A stretch of 31,555 bases of DNA from a virus. A model generated the notes under the pieces. The model searched no databases and was not told the DNA's origin. It saw only the letters and a program-made list of their open reading frames with translations. The position numbers and the translations under genes were made by a program. Location: IMG/VR virus record IMGVR_UViG_3300013132_000161, positions 1 through 31,555 of that record. The stretch is one strand, 5' to 3'. This document shows, one piece after another, positions 14,879 to 22,532 of the stretch. How positions within the stretch are numbered: the first letter of the stretch is position 1; every line of letters starts with the position of its first letter.

Positions 14879-14938
14879 TGCCGAGGCGGGTGGAGTGTGG
14901 TCGCACCTTCCCCGCGAAGCCCGACCTCGGCAACTTTT
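14879..14938 (+). terminator. Structured element, probable terminator after the tube gene
   Basis: An outer perfect 8-bp stem (TGCCGAGG at 14879-14886 with CCTCGGCA at 14925-14932) encloses a second hairpin (GCGGG with CCCGC, and within it GTGT with GCAC around a GGTC loop). Only four T follow (14935-14938), so termination may be partial. The T run merges with the TTTTGAAAGGTGCT element ahead of the chaperone gene. Confidence 0.6.
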
Positions 14939-14948
14939 GAAAGGTGCT
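14935..14948 (+). promoter_or_regulatory. TTTTGAAAGGTGCT element, copy 1 (ribosome site)
   Basis: This is the first of three exact 14-base copies. The GAAAGGTG part can pair with the 3' end of 16S rRNA through AGGTG. It ends four bases before ATG 14953 and sets the chaperone start there, not at the GTG inside the element. Confidence 0.65.
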
Positions 14949-14952
14949 CGTT

Positions 14953-15516
14953 ATGCTCGATGGTGTTATGCACTTAGGACGCTTAGTCGTGCCTTACGTT
15001 CTCGGCGAAAAGACATTGCATTTGAGTGTTGGTCGGACTCTCGCTGAATACCGCGAAGTCGAACAATACATCACAGCGATGAGACGCAATCCAGTCGATG
15101 TCATTAAGCAGGCGGCGGACTTGCCTGCGAATGTGCTGGGTTTGCTGGTTGCCGAGTCGATCAAAGTTGCGTCTGCTCCGACGTATGTTCGCGGTGATGA
15201 GTATCAATCATTTGAATCGTCACCTCGTGGCATGGCGTTCGACGTGTGGCGAGCATTGCGTGATAATGAAGAAGAATTCGGCATGATTCCGCAGGGTGAA
15301 AAACGCAATGCGGCCTACGTCTTCGGCGGTAAGCGGTACACGCTAGGGCCTGACGAAGGCGTGCAAAAAGTGCTCGATCTCTTCGACGAATACGGCGGCG
15401 ACGCCATTCAAGAGCTTGCCAGGATTGCACGAGCAAGCTCGCAGCAGGTGGCGTTGGGAAACTCGAATGGCCCGACCGAGACGACGGGCCAGACGCAGAC
15501 GCCTACCGAATCTTGA
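14953..15516 (+). CDS. Tail assembly chaperone, short (G-type) product
   Basis: This is the 187-residue zero-frame product between the tube and tape measure genes. Like lambda G, it is mostly helical and polar and ends in a low-complexity Thr/Gln/Pro/Glu tail of about 17 residues after the slip site. It is expected to bind the tape measure during tail assembly. The start is fixed by TTTTGAAAGGTGCT. The -1 frameshift signal near its end makes a minor longer product. Confidence 0.75.
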   Translation: MLDGVMHLGRLVVPYVLGEKTLHLSVGRTLAEYREVEQYITAMRRNPVDVIKQAADLPANVLGLLVAESIKVASAPTYVRGDEYQSFESSPRGMAFDVWRALRDNEEEFGMIPQGEKRNAAYVFGGKRYTLGPDEGVQKVLDLFDEYGGDAIQELARIARASSQQVALGNSNGPTETTGQTQTPTES

Positions 15517-15698
15517 ATAATTCATTAGCGGAACGCGGTGTTTATCGGCGGATGCCGTGGTCTCAAATTTACCGTATGATGGGCGAGAAAGGATTCTCGT
15601 TCGCTGCGGTCGATGAAATGACACTGCTAGAGGTGTTCACGCATCTGGGTGCGAATATCCGAGGCATGGGCGGCCTCAAGCTCAAGAGGAAAAACTGA
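14953..15698 (+). CDS. Tail assembly chaperone, -1 frameshift (GT-type) fusion
   Basis: A -1 slip on GGGAAAC (15456-15462) joins 170 residues of the G-type frame to 78 residues of the overlapping frame, giving about 248 residues. The second frame is open from before the slip site to the stop at 15696-15698. It begins Leu-Glu-Trp-Pro-Asp-Arg and contains a helical region with Tyr-Arg-Arg-Met-Pro-Trp-Ser. That domain has no good independent start: TTG 15513 is poor. As in lambda, the T-like extension should recruit the tube protein to the tape measure. Confidence 0.8.
15456..15491 (+). promoter_or_regulatory. Programmed -1 ribosomal frameshift signal
   Basis: The slippery heptamer G GGA AAC (15456-15462) is in the correct phase for the zero frame. 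Five bases later comes a perfect 7-bp stem, TGGCCCG at 15468-15474 with CGGGCCA at 15485-15491, with a 10-base loop. All elements of a bacterial -1 site are present. It is close to the lambda G/GT heptamer GGGAAAG. Confidence 0.85.
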
Positions 15699-15699
15699 C

Positions 15700-18600
15700 A
15701 TGGCGTTTACTCTTGAGAATCCGGTTGTCGAATTTACCGCGAAAGGAATCGCGGACGTTCTTGCTCAGGCGGCGAAAGCGACTGCGGCGGTTGAAAATTT
15801 TGCGGCATCGACAAGCAGGCTGGAGAAGTCTGCTACTGCTTTTGCTGTGGTGAATGGTGTTGCGTCGGAAGTCGCTGCCATTCTGCCGAATGTTGCTACT
15901 GGATTTAATACAGCGGCAACTGCGGCTGCCCACTTAGGCGAACAACGAACGCCGATTGCTCAATTGGCCGTCGAGCTTGCGAAGATCAAAAAGAGTGTCA
16001 CCGATGCCACTACCGCGATGGCGCCGAAGGCTTCTAAGGGTGGCTTTTTTGCCGGGCTGCAAAGCATGGCGAACGAGATCATCGGGAGTTTTTCAAAGCA
16101 ATCGCTCGGCAAAGGCTTGAGCACGTTTGAGACGTCGCTCGGTACGCTGACGCCTAAATTGACGGCGGCGACAAATGCACTCGCTCAAACGACGCCGGTA
16201 GTAAATAGCTTTACGGTAGCAGTTCCAGCGGCGAGTTCTGCGACTCGGCAACTCGCAGTTGATATGGGTGCTTTGCGATCAAATAGCAGCGGGGCTGCTA
16301 AGTCGTTGACACCGCTGACGGCGGTAATGGCACGCATTGCAAAAGATGCTGGCGGTGCCGCGACTGGTACTTCATCGATGATGAAATCAATCACCTTCGG
16401 TGCGTCCGCTCGTGGTACTAAGGCCTTCGAAGCGGCGTTGACGCAGATCAAACCGAAGTCGGATTTGGCGAATAGTGCCTTGGCCGTTTTGACGCCGACG
16501 CTGGCAGGCTATACGCAGCATGCTCACACAGCGGCGATTACTACCAGAGACTTTGCGAGATCGCTGGCTGAAGTGAAATCAGGCTCTACGGGCCAGAGTC
16601 AGCAGGTCGGCTCGCTAGCTGATGCGATGAAAAAACTAGCGACGGCAACGGCGGGAACTGCGGGCCAGAAAGGCGGATTGAGAGGCTTTTTCTCAGGCTT
16701 TACGCCGCCCAACATGGGTGGTTTTTCGTCACAGTTAAGCGGTATCAAATCGCAGTTACTCGGTATCGTCGGCGTTACTTCAGTCGGTGCCTTAGGTGCT
16801 GGCGTGCTCAAGCTCGCTGCCGATGCCGAGACGCTACAGGTCTCGTTTGAGACGTTGCTGGGTAGCAGTTCCCAGGCGAAGACGATGGTCAAAGACCTGC
16901 AAAAACTCGCTGCAGAAACGCCGCTTTCCGAGATGGGTGTCGGCGACGCGGCTAAAAAAATGCTGGCATTTGGCTTCGCTGCCGAGTCGATTATTCCCAT
17001 GCTAGCCACGGTGGGCGATGCCGCTACATCTATTGCTGGCGGCGGGGCAGCAGGCGAGGAAGCACTAGCGGGAGTTGTGCGTGCCCTCGGTCAAATTAAG
17101 CAAAAGGGCAAAGTTCAGGCTGAGGAGTTTAATCAGCTAGCTGAGCGTGGCATTGGCGCTTGGGATATGCTGGCGACCGCAATGGGCGTTTCGGTAGCAG
17201 AGGCTCAAAAGCAGGTGACTGCCGGAAGCGTATCAGCACAGGTCGGAATTGATTCCCTGATGAAAGGCATGCAAGAAAAGTTTGGCGGCGGTATGAAACG
17301 CATGTCGCAAACTTCCGCTGGTCTATTTTCGACGTTGATTGATTCGTTTCGCTCGCTAGGCCGTAACATTGGCGAGCCGTTCCAGCCGTTCGTCAAATCA
17401 GCATTGAAAGCCGGTATAGAAGCTACATCGAGCCTACAAGCGGTCATCATGCCGAGTGTTAGAGTTCTTCAGCAGGCACTCGGCAAAGAACTAAAGCTCA
17501 ACATCGACGCCAATTCGGTCACAGCAATCGGCGATACGCTGGCGAGTATTACGCAGACGGTCGTTGATGGTGTTAGTTCGATCAAGAATTGGCTGCTTTC
17601 ACTGTCGCCTACTGTGCTCAAATTCGGCGGGGCGTTCGCTAGTATTCTGCCGCTCGTTTCAGCCTTTTCGACAGGCATGAGCCTACTTGCTCCAGTGCTA
17701 GCAGTGCTGCTTAATCCAGTCGGATTAATCACGACAGGCGTCGTCGCGCTAGGTGTCGCATTGTCGCAAAATAAAGGCATTGCTACCGCGTTTGGCAATG
17801 CGACAAAAGCAGCGTTCGAGCTGGTGACTTCAGCGTGGCAAGCGGCCTCAGAAATGGCAGGCGAGCTATGGGCAGCAATCGGCGAAACAGGGGCTTGGGA
17901 CGCGATTCAAACCGGTATCAAAGGCACAATGAATTGGATTGCTAGTCTAATGACTGACGTCGCATTCATGGCTCGAAATTGGAAGCAATCGGCGGTAATC
18001 GTTGGCGAATCTGTCAAGCTGATGTGGGATAACACTAAGCAGGCTTTCAGAAATATCGGTCAAAACTTTTTCGACTTTATTGCGGCACTCGAATCGTTCG
18101 CTAACGGCGAAGGTTTCAACTTTCAGTGGACTGGCCTAGCGGAAGGCTTCGAAAATTCAACACAACGAATGCAGAACGCAATCAGCGAGATGCAGGCGAA
18201 TGAAGAAAAGAGGCTGAAAGATCAAGCAGATGCACAGCGAAAAGTTGCTGAAGATAGCGTTGTCGCGACTCAAGAAACCGAGAACAAAAAGGAACAGATT
18301 CGTAAAGCCGGTGCTGATTCTAATGCTGAAACGCAAGACAAGATCAAGCGTGATATGCAATCAACGTCAATTTCATGGGTTGATGTTGCTGACCGCATCA
18401 AAGCAGGGTTCGATACATTTCCTAAGCCAGACGAGCCATCTTTAGGCCGCTCAATTGGAGAAGCCGCCGATAAAAATATGATGCAAGCGGCAAAAGATAG
18501 CCTCACGGGATTCACCGACGCTCAGATTGCGGAATCTCAAGCGGCGGGCTTTAGCGATGGGAATGAGAGTGCTAGACGCAGAGCAGCGATTGAAGAAGCG

Positions 18601-18765
18601 GCGGCAGAGGCGGCAACTGTTGCTACTCCAGACGAACAAGGGCATAAACTGCTACAGGAAGTCGCTAAGATTCAAGAGCAAATGACACAGTTGATGACGC
18701 AACTGGTAACAGCGGCGACGTCGACGGGCCTGAAAATTGAGCCTCAACCAGCAACACTAGGCTAA
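15700..18765 (+). CDS. Tape measure protein
   Basis: The protein has 1021 residues from ATG 15700, one base after the chaperone fusion stop. The N-terminal 380 residues are helical and rich in Ala, Thr, Ser and Lys. At about 381-567 lies the tape measure N-terminal-type domain: Phe-Glu-Thr-Leu-Leu-Gly-Ser, an Ala-Glu-Thr-Pro-Leu segment, and Ala-Glu-Glu-Phe-Asn-Gln-Leu-Ala-Glu-Arg. A strongly hydrophobic stretch at about 638-690 may insert in the membrane at DNA injection. A charged coiled-coil part lies near 827-885. The protein sets tail length. From its length the tail would be of the order of 150 nm, using the usual helix rise as a rough guide. Confidence 0.92.
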   Translation: MAFTLENPVVEFTAKGIADVLAQAAKATAAVENFAASTSRLEKSATAFAVVNGVASEVAAILPNVATGFNTAATAAAHLGEQRTPIAQLAVELAKIKKSVTDATTAMAPKASKGGFFAGLQSMANEIIGSFSKQSLGKGLSTFETSLGTLTPKLTAATNALAQTTPVVNSFTVAVPAASSATRQLAVDMGALRSNSSGAAKSLTPLTAVMARIAKDAGGAATGTSSMMKSITFGASARGTKAFEAALTQIKPKSDLANSALAVLTPTLAGYTQHAHTAAITTRDFARSLAEVKSGSTGQSQQVGSLADAMKKLATATAGTAGQKGGLRGFFSGFTPPNMGGFSSQLSGIKSQLLGIVGVTSVGALGAGVLKLAADAETLQVSFETLLGSSSQAKTMVKDLQKLAAETPLSEMGVGDAAKKMLAFGFAAESIIPMLATVGDAATSIAGGGAAGEEALAGVVRALGQIKQKGKVQAEEFNQLAERGIGAWDMLATAMGVSVAEAQKQVTAGSVSAQVGIDSLMKGMQEKFGGGMKRMSQTSAGLFSTLIDSFRSLGRNIGEPFQPFVKSALKAGIEATSSLQAVIMPSVRVLQQALGKELKLNIDANSVTAIGDTLASITQTVVDGVSSIKNWLLSLSPTVLKFGGAFASILPLVSAFSTGMSLLAPVLAVLLNPVGLITTGVVALGVALSQNKGIATAFGNATKAAFELVTSAWQAASEMAGELWAAIGETGAWDAIQTGIKGTMNWIASLMTDVAFMARNWKQSAVIVGESVKLMWDNTKQAFRNIGQNFFDFIAALESFANGEGFNFQWTGLAEGFENSTQRMQNAISEMQANEEKRLKDQADAQRKVAEDSVVATQETENKKEQIRKAGADSNAETQDKIKRDMQSTSISWVDVADRIKAGFDTFPKPDEPSLGRSIGEAADKNMMQAAKDSLTGFTDAQIAESQAAGFSDGNESARRRAAIEEAAAEAATVATPDEQGHKLLQEVAKIQEQMTQLMTQLVTAATSTGLKIEPQPATLG

Positions 18766-18768
18766 TAT

Positions 18769-19683
18769 ATGCCATCGACAGCAATACCATTCGAGGAGAT
18801 CACGCCGAAAGGTGGCGGGCTGAAAGTCGCTCGTGACGGATCGGCATCGGCAACTCGCGTTTTTAAGGTGTCAGGCCCTAATTCATTGGGCTTTATGTCG
18901 TATTTGCTCACCGGAGATCTAGGCTTCCCATTGGCTTATCCGGGCCTTCCTGGAATGCGAGTCGACGAAGTAACGCGGGAGAATTACACAGATAAGGCAA
19001 CGGCGGCTTCGTTCGGTACTTATACCGACGCGGCGAATCATCTTGCCGTCCGCGAAGAAGTCGAAATCACAGTCACATACAAACCTTTTCCGATTCCTTC
19101 GGCAGGTGATTCTGCTGATTTACCGAGTGGCACATGGGCTGAATATAAAACTAGGGCGGCAGGTGCGAGGCGGTCCATTCCAAAGACTCAGCTAACGTGG
19201 GCAACAGACGGCAAGCCAGTCATCGGCGAAGATGTCGAAGACTCGCTCTATCTTGTTGAATCCGAGCATGTTGTCACATGGCACAACGTGCCGAATCCCC
19301 CTTGGTCAGCGATTGCAAACTGCGAGGGTTGTATCAACGCCAATGAGTGGCGAATCCCTGGAACGCCGCAATATGTGTTTGCCGGGACGATGCTGTTTAT
19401 GGGTGCGACGACTTCACTGAAACTCGATCTAAATAGCTCGAACAACAAACGCTCGCTGGAATACTCGTTTCGATCGCGGCATTGGCGAGTCGGTCAACTG
19501 GGAAGCGGCAACGTCAAGAATACGGCAGGATCTTATCCCGGCACGGTTTACGGCTGGCAGTATATTATTCGGCCTGACGCGGCGGACGGTATTAAACTAG
19601 ACCGACCAGTGCGACCGAATGGCAGTTACCTTTACTCGACTGCAAATTTTGCGACGCTCTTTCAATTTGAAGCGTTTCCGTAA
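18769..19683 (+). CDS. Tail protein after the tape measure (distal tail candidate)
   Basis: The protein has 304 residues, is beta-rich with many Trp, Tyr and Pro, and has no membrane segment. It starts three bases after the tape measure stop. The gene after the tape measure often encodes the distal tail or baseplate hub protein, and the strand-rich composition fits. I see no specific motif, so the exact role is unsure. It has a pair of close Cys (Cys-Glu-Gly-Cys near 184-187). Confidence 0.55.
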   Translation: MPSTAIPFEEITPKGGGLKVARDGSASATRVFKVSGPNSLGFMSYLLTGDLGFPLAYPGLPGMRVDEVTRENYTDKATAASFGTYTDAANHLAVREEVEITVTYKPFPIPSAGDSADLPSGTWAEYKTRAAGARRSIPKTQLTWATDGKPVIGEDVEDSLYLVESEHVVTWHNVPNPPWSAIANCEGCINANEWRIPGTPQYVFAGTMLFMGATTSLKLDLNSSNNKRSLEYSFRSRHWRVGQLGSGNVKNTAGSYPGTVYGWQYIIRPDAADGIKLDRPVRPNGSYLYSTANFATLFQFEAFP

Positions 19684-19696
19684 AAAGGTGGGCGAC

Positions 19697-22519
19697 ATGG
19701 CCGAGTTCAAGGCGGGTCAGCCGCTCACAGCACAGGCACTTAACGAAGCATTCGAAGAAGTCTCGACGAATCGCAGCGAGGTGCCTTCGTTCGGCGAGCG
19801 GGTGCCGCAAAATAATAATCGCATTCGTGTGAGGCTCGATTATCCGTATCGCGCCCCGATGGGCGCTTGTGTTGGCATCGACTTTCCGATCCGAGGTCAT
19901 ACGGTCGAAGATACCAACGGGCTGTTGCGTTTTTTGCACGAGGAGACGGTCTACTCATGCACGAAGAATCAATATCGTCATCACAACCGTTGGGGCATTC
20001 TTGAGCAACCACTCGCTCCGGGAGAGGTTGGCTGGGCGATCGTTTCGGGCGTGGCTAAGACTTTTTGGCACGCTGCTTGGCCGCCGTATACGTCTGCCCG
20101 CAGTGCGATTGACGCTAACTATAAAAGCACTGAAGAAAACCTGCCGCCAGAAAGCACGAATGCGGCGGTCGATGAATATCGGCAGTTAGCCATTTTGAGT
20201 GCTGATTACTCAACATCAGAAGGAGCGGAGAGCGGGCTAAGAGGTTCTGAGCACTACTTAGAAAGCGGCCAGTGGCATAATCGCGAGCGACCGTGGTGGC
20301 TCGCCCCACGTCCAAGACCATATCCGCCCGAAGATGATCCGGATGCTGATAGCGCAAATGAACTGCTATACCCGTTTGGGGAAACACTTGAGTCGACTTA
20401 TAATCTTTTTTTGCAAGGTACTAGGACGCCTTATATGGCTTCATCCTACGGCAGGGCGATGGGCCTAAGCGGTTATGTCGTGCCTGAGCCGACATGCACT
20501 GGGACATCGACAGCAACATGCCAAGGCGCACACTGGGTTATCACAGAGAGCACATGCAATGGAGGGTGCTCTTCGTGGCATCTGATTGAAAGAATTGACA
20601 CTTCAGATAATTATGGATTGACGCTTCCGTGTGCTGAAGATTCTGTAGTCTATGATATTCCTTGCGGTCCAGAATATCCGGTTTTTGATTTCACAGCAGT
20701 TAGCCCAAATCAGAACGACAAGGTTTTTACGTCTCCAGTTGGCGATTGGGATAATTCTTATAAGGCGTATTTAGACTATGCTAGAAACTGGATTTTGGGA
20801 CATGCCATTCTTGGAACGTCTTCGAAATACGGGGTGATTGACGATGAGCTGACGATGATCGACGAGGAGTTGGATCATCGACCTCTTCATTTTCCAGATC
20901 CGCTCAATGACAGCAGTGTTGTTAATGTCGATGGAATCATTAAAGATGAGCAGTGGGGGCTGGTCTTAAGGGCATGCGCAAACTTAACATGCACATATGA
21001 ATGTGATGGTTCTTCTTGGCAAAGAGTCAGGGGGGAAACTCCATACTTTATTGACGAGCGTTGGCGATGTAAGTGCCCGGATGCGTGGATGGCGGATATG
21101 GCAGATAAAGATTTGCCATGCGGAGAAAATACGCTTCCGAAGGAATTCACCGTTGGGATGATTTATTCCCATACAGACATGATCGGGGCCTGTTGTGACC
21201 TAGGAAATAGCACATGCTCTAGGATTAGCCGCGAAGACTGCATTGATGCTGGCCATGTGTGGCGTGGTTATGGGTCTCTGTGCGAAGATGGGGTTTGCGA
21301 AAAAGGTGCTTGTTGCGAATACAATCCTACTCTCAGTTATTACGAGTGCTCTATTGTTTTTGAGCATGAATGCGGCGGCACATATCACGGAGATGGATCT
21401 AGTTGCAACCCTGACCCATGCAATGCTGTCGGTGCGTGTTGCGTTCCAGATATTGAGTCGAGGGACTGCCGAGAGATTACGAGGCCGGAATGCCTTGCTC
21501 TAAATGGTCATTTTTATGGCGAAAACTCTCAGTGCATTAGCGATATCACCTGCTTTCCGCAAGGTGCCTGTTGCACTCCGGCTGGTGGCGGAGCGACTAG
21601 CGGCAGTTGCTCGGTCGTTCAAGAAGTGTTGTGTGTTGGCTCATCTACATACCTTGGCGACGGGACGACGTGCGAGCCAGACCCGTGCAACCAAGCGTGC
21701 TGCATGCCAGCGAATGTTTTTCAGCAGTGTTTCGACTATTACCTATATGGTGCAACAGACAACTGCACGCTGGGTGGCGGTACGCCGCTTGGGCAGTTTA
21801 CCTCATGTGCCAGCGATGAAGGGTCATGTCCGCCTGATGAGTTTGGAGCGTGCTGCCGGAATAAGGGGATTGAGTATGTAATGACCTGTGAAATTCTCAA
21901 CGAGGCAGACTGCTTGGCGTTAGATCCGAACTACCCGTATGAAGCTGGTATTTATCAAGGCGACGGAACATCATGCACGCCTGATCCTTGCGGGGTTCCA
22001 ACAACAACCACAACAACCACAACAACCACAACAACCACAACAACTACTACCACTACCACGACTTCGTCAACAACCACAACAACCGAAGGCACATCATCGA
22101 GCACAACGACAACAACCGGAACAGGTGCTTGTTGTATCAATAATATTGAAGGCGGGCAGACGTGTGCCGTCGAAAATGAAGAAGACTGCAACGCTCATGC
22201 GGGCGGTGCAACATATATGGGCGACGGCACGACATGCTCGCCAAACCCGTGCAGCACAACATCGACAACAACGACATCGAGCACAACGACAACCTCGCAG
22301 GGCGGAAGTTCAAGCTCATCAACGACAACGACGCAAGGCGGCAGTTCGTCGTCAACGACGACTTCCGAATGCGGCGGAACATGCTTCTGGCAGTGTGCCG
22401 AAGGCAACTGGAGCGTTGTTACAGACGAGTGTGCGGGTGCTCCGTCTTGCGTTTGCCAAACGCCGTTTACTGAGTGTGTGAACGGCGGATTTGATACGAC
22501 GAATTGCTTCATTCCATAA
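19697..22519 (+). CDS. Large tail fibre/adhesin with Cys-rich repeats and Thr-rich stalk
   Basis: The protein has 940 residues from ATG 19697, after AAAAAGGTG. Residues 1-110 form a putative virion-attachment part. A middle region contains two loose Cys/Trp modules near 265-300 and 430-465. Residues 497-852 hold seven GACC-type repeats: each begins Gly-Ala-Cys-Cys (Gln-Ala-Cys-Cys in the fifth), and most end Gly-Asp-Gly-x-x-Cys-x-Pro-x-Pro-Cys. A run of 21 Thr (769-789) and a Ser/Thr stalk (about 853-892) separate the last repeat and a C-terminal Cys/Trp module. The many Cys imply disulfides formed outside the cell. It is likely the host-recognition protein. Parts of 20.5-21.5 kb are visibly richer in A and T than neighbouring genes. 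Four sugar-modifying genes follow directly. Confidence 0.8.
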   Translation: MAEFKAGQPLTAQALNEAFEEVSTNRSEVPSFGERVPQNNNRIRVRLDYPYRAPMGACVGIDFPIRGHTVEDTNGLLRFLHEETVYSCTKNQYRHHNRWGILEQPLAPGEVGWAIVSGVAKTFWHAAWPPYTSARSAIDANYKSTEENLPPESTNAAVDEYRQLAILSADYSTSEGAESGLRGSEHYLESGQWHNRERPWWLAPRPRPYPPEDDPDADSANELLYPFGETLESTYNLFLQGTRTPYMASSYGRAMGLSGYVVPEPTCTGTSTATCQGAHWVITESTCNGGCSSWHLIERIDTSDNYGLTLPCAEDSVVYDIPCGPEYPVFDFTAVSPNQNDKVFTSPVGDWDNSYKAYLDYARNWILGHAILGTSSKYGVIDDELTMIDEELDHRPLHFPDPLNDSSVVNVDGIIKDEQWGLVLRACANLTCTYECDGSSWQRVRGETPYFIDERWRCKCPDAWMADMADKDLPCGENTLPKEFTVGMIYSHTDMIGACCDLGNSTCSRISREDCIDAGHVWRGYGSLCEDGVCEKGACCEYNPTLSYYECSIVFEHECGGTYHGDGSSCNPDPCNAVGACCVPDIESRDCREITRPECLALNGHFYGENSQCISDITCFPQGACCTPAGGGATSGSCSVVQEVLCVGSSTYLGDGTTCEPDPCNQACCMPANVFQQCFDYYLYGATDNCTLGGGTPLGQFTSCASDEGSCPPDEFGACCRNKGIEYVMTCEILNEADCLALDPNYPYEAGIYQGDGTSCTPDPCGVPTTTTTTTTTTTTTTTTTTTTTSSTTTTTEGTSSSTTTTTGTGACCINNIEGGQTCAVENEEDCNAHAGGATYMGDGTTCSPNPCSTTSTTTTSSTTTTSQGGSSSSSTTTTQGGSSSSTTTSECGGTCFWQCAEGNWSVVTDECAGAPSCVCQTPFTECVNGGFDTTNCFIP
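21185..22252 (+). repeat. Seven Cys-rich GACC-type protein repeats
   Basis: The repeated unit is roughly 40-65 residues: Gly-Ala-Cys-Cys, a variable stretch, one or two single Cys, then Gly-Asp-Gly-Thr-x-Cys-x-Pro-x-Pro-Cys. The copies are well diverged at the DNA level, so they are old or imported repeats rather than a fresh tandem expansion. I recall similar repeats in secreted proteins of Planctomycetota; a search must confirm that. Confidence 0.8.
22001..22063 (+). repeat. Poly-threonine tract coded by 9-base repeats
   Basis: Twenty-one successive Thr codons begin with four exact copies of ACAACAACC and end in a mixed set of ACT, ACC and ACG codons. The repeat is in frame and its unit is a multiple of three, so slippage would change the stalk length without breaking the gene. 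It links Cys-rich repeats six and seven. Confidence 0.9.
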
Positions 22520-22532
22520 AGGAGTCCGAAAG

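Noticed and set aside
22001-22345. CRISPR-like short regular repeats
   Set aside because: The repeats are contiguous Thr/Ser codons in one long reading frame, without unique spacers or palindromic repeats.
21939-22481. 180-codon frame rich in Gln and Pro overlapping the fibre repeats
   Set aside because: It is a by-product of the CAA/ACA repeat read in another frame; the fibre frame carries the conserved Cys pattern.
22195-22512. Minus-strand valine-rich frame opposite the fibre stalk
   Set aside because: It is the complement of the Thr codon repeat (GTT/GTG runs) with no ribosome site and no protein-like features.
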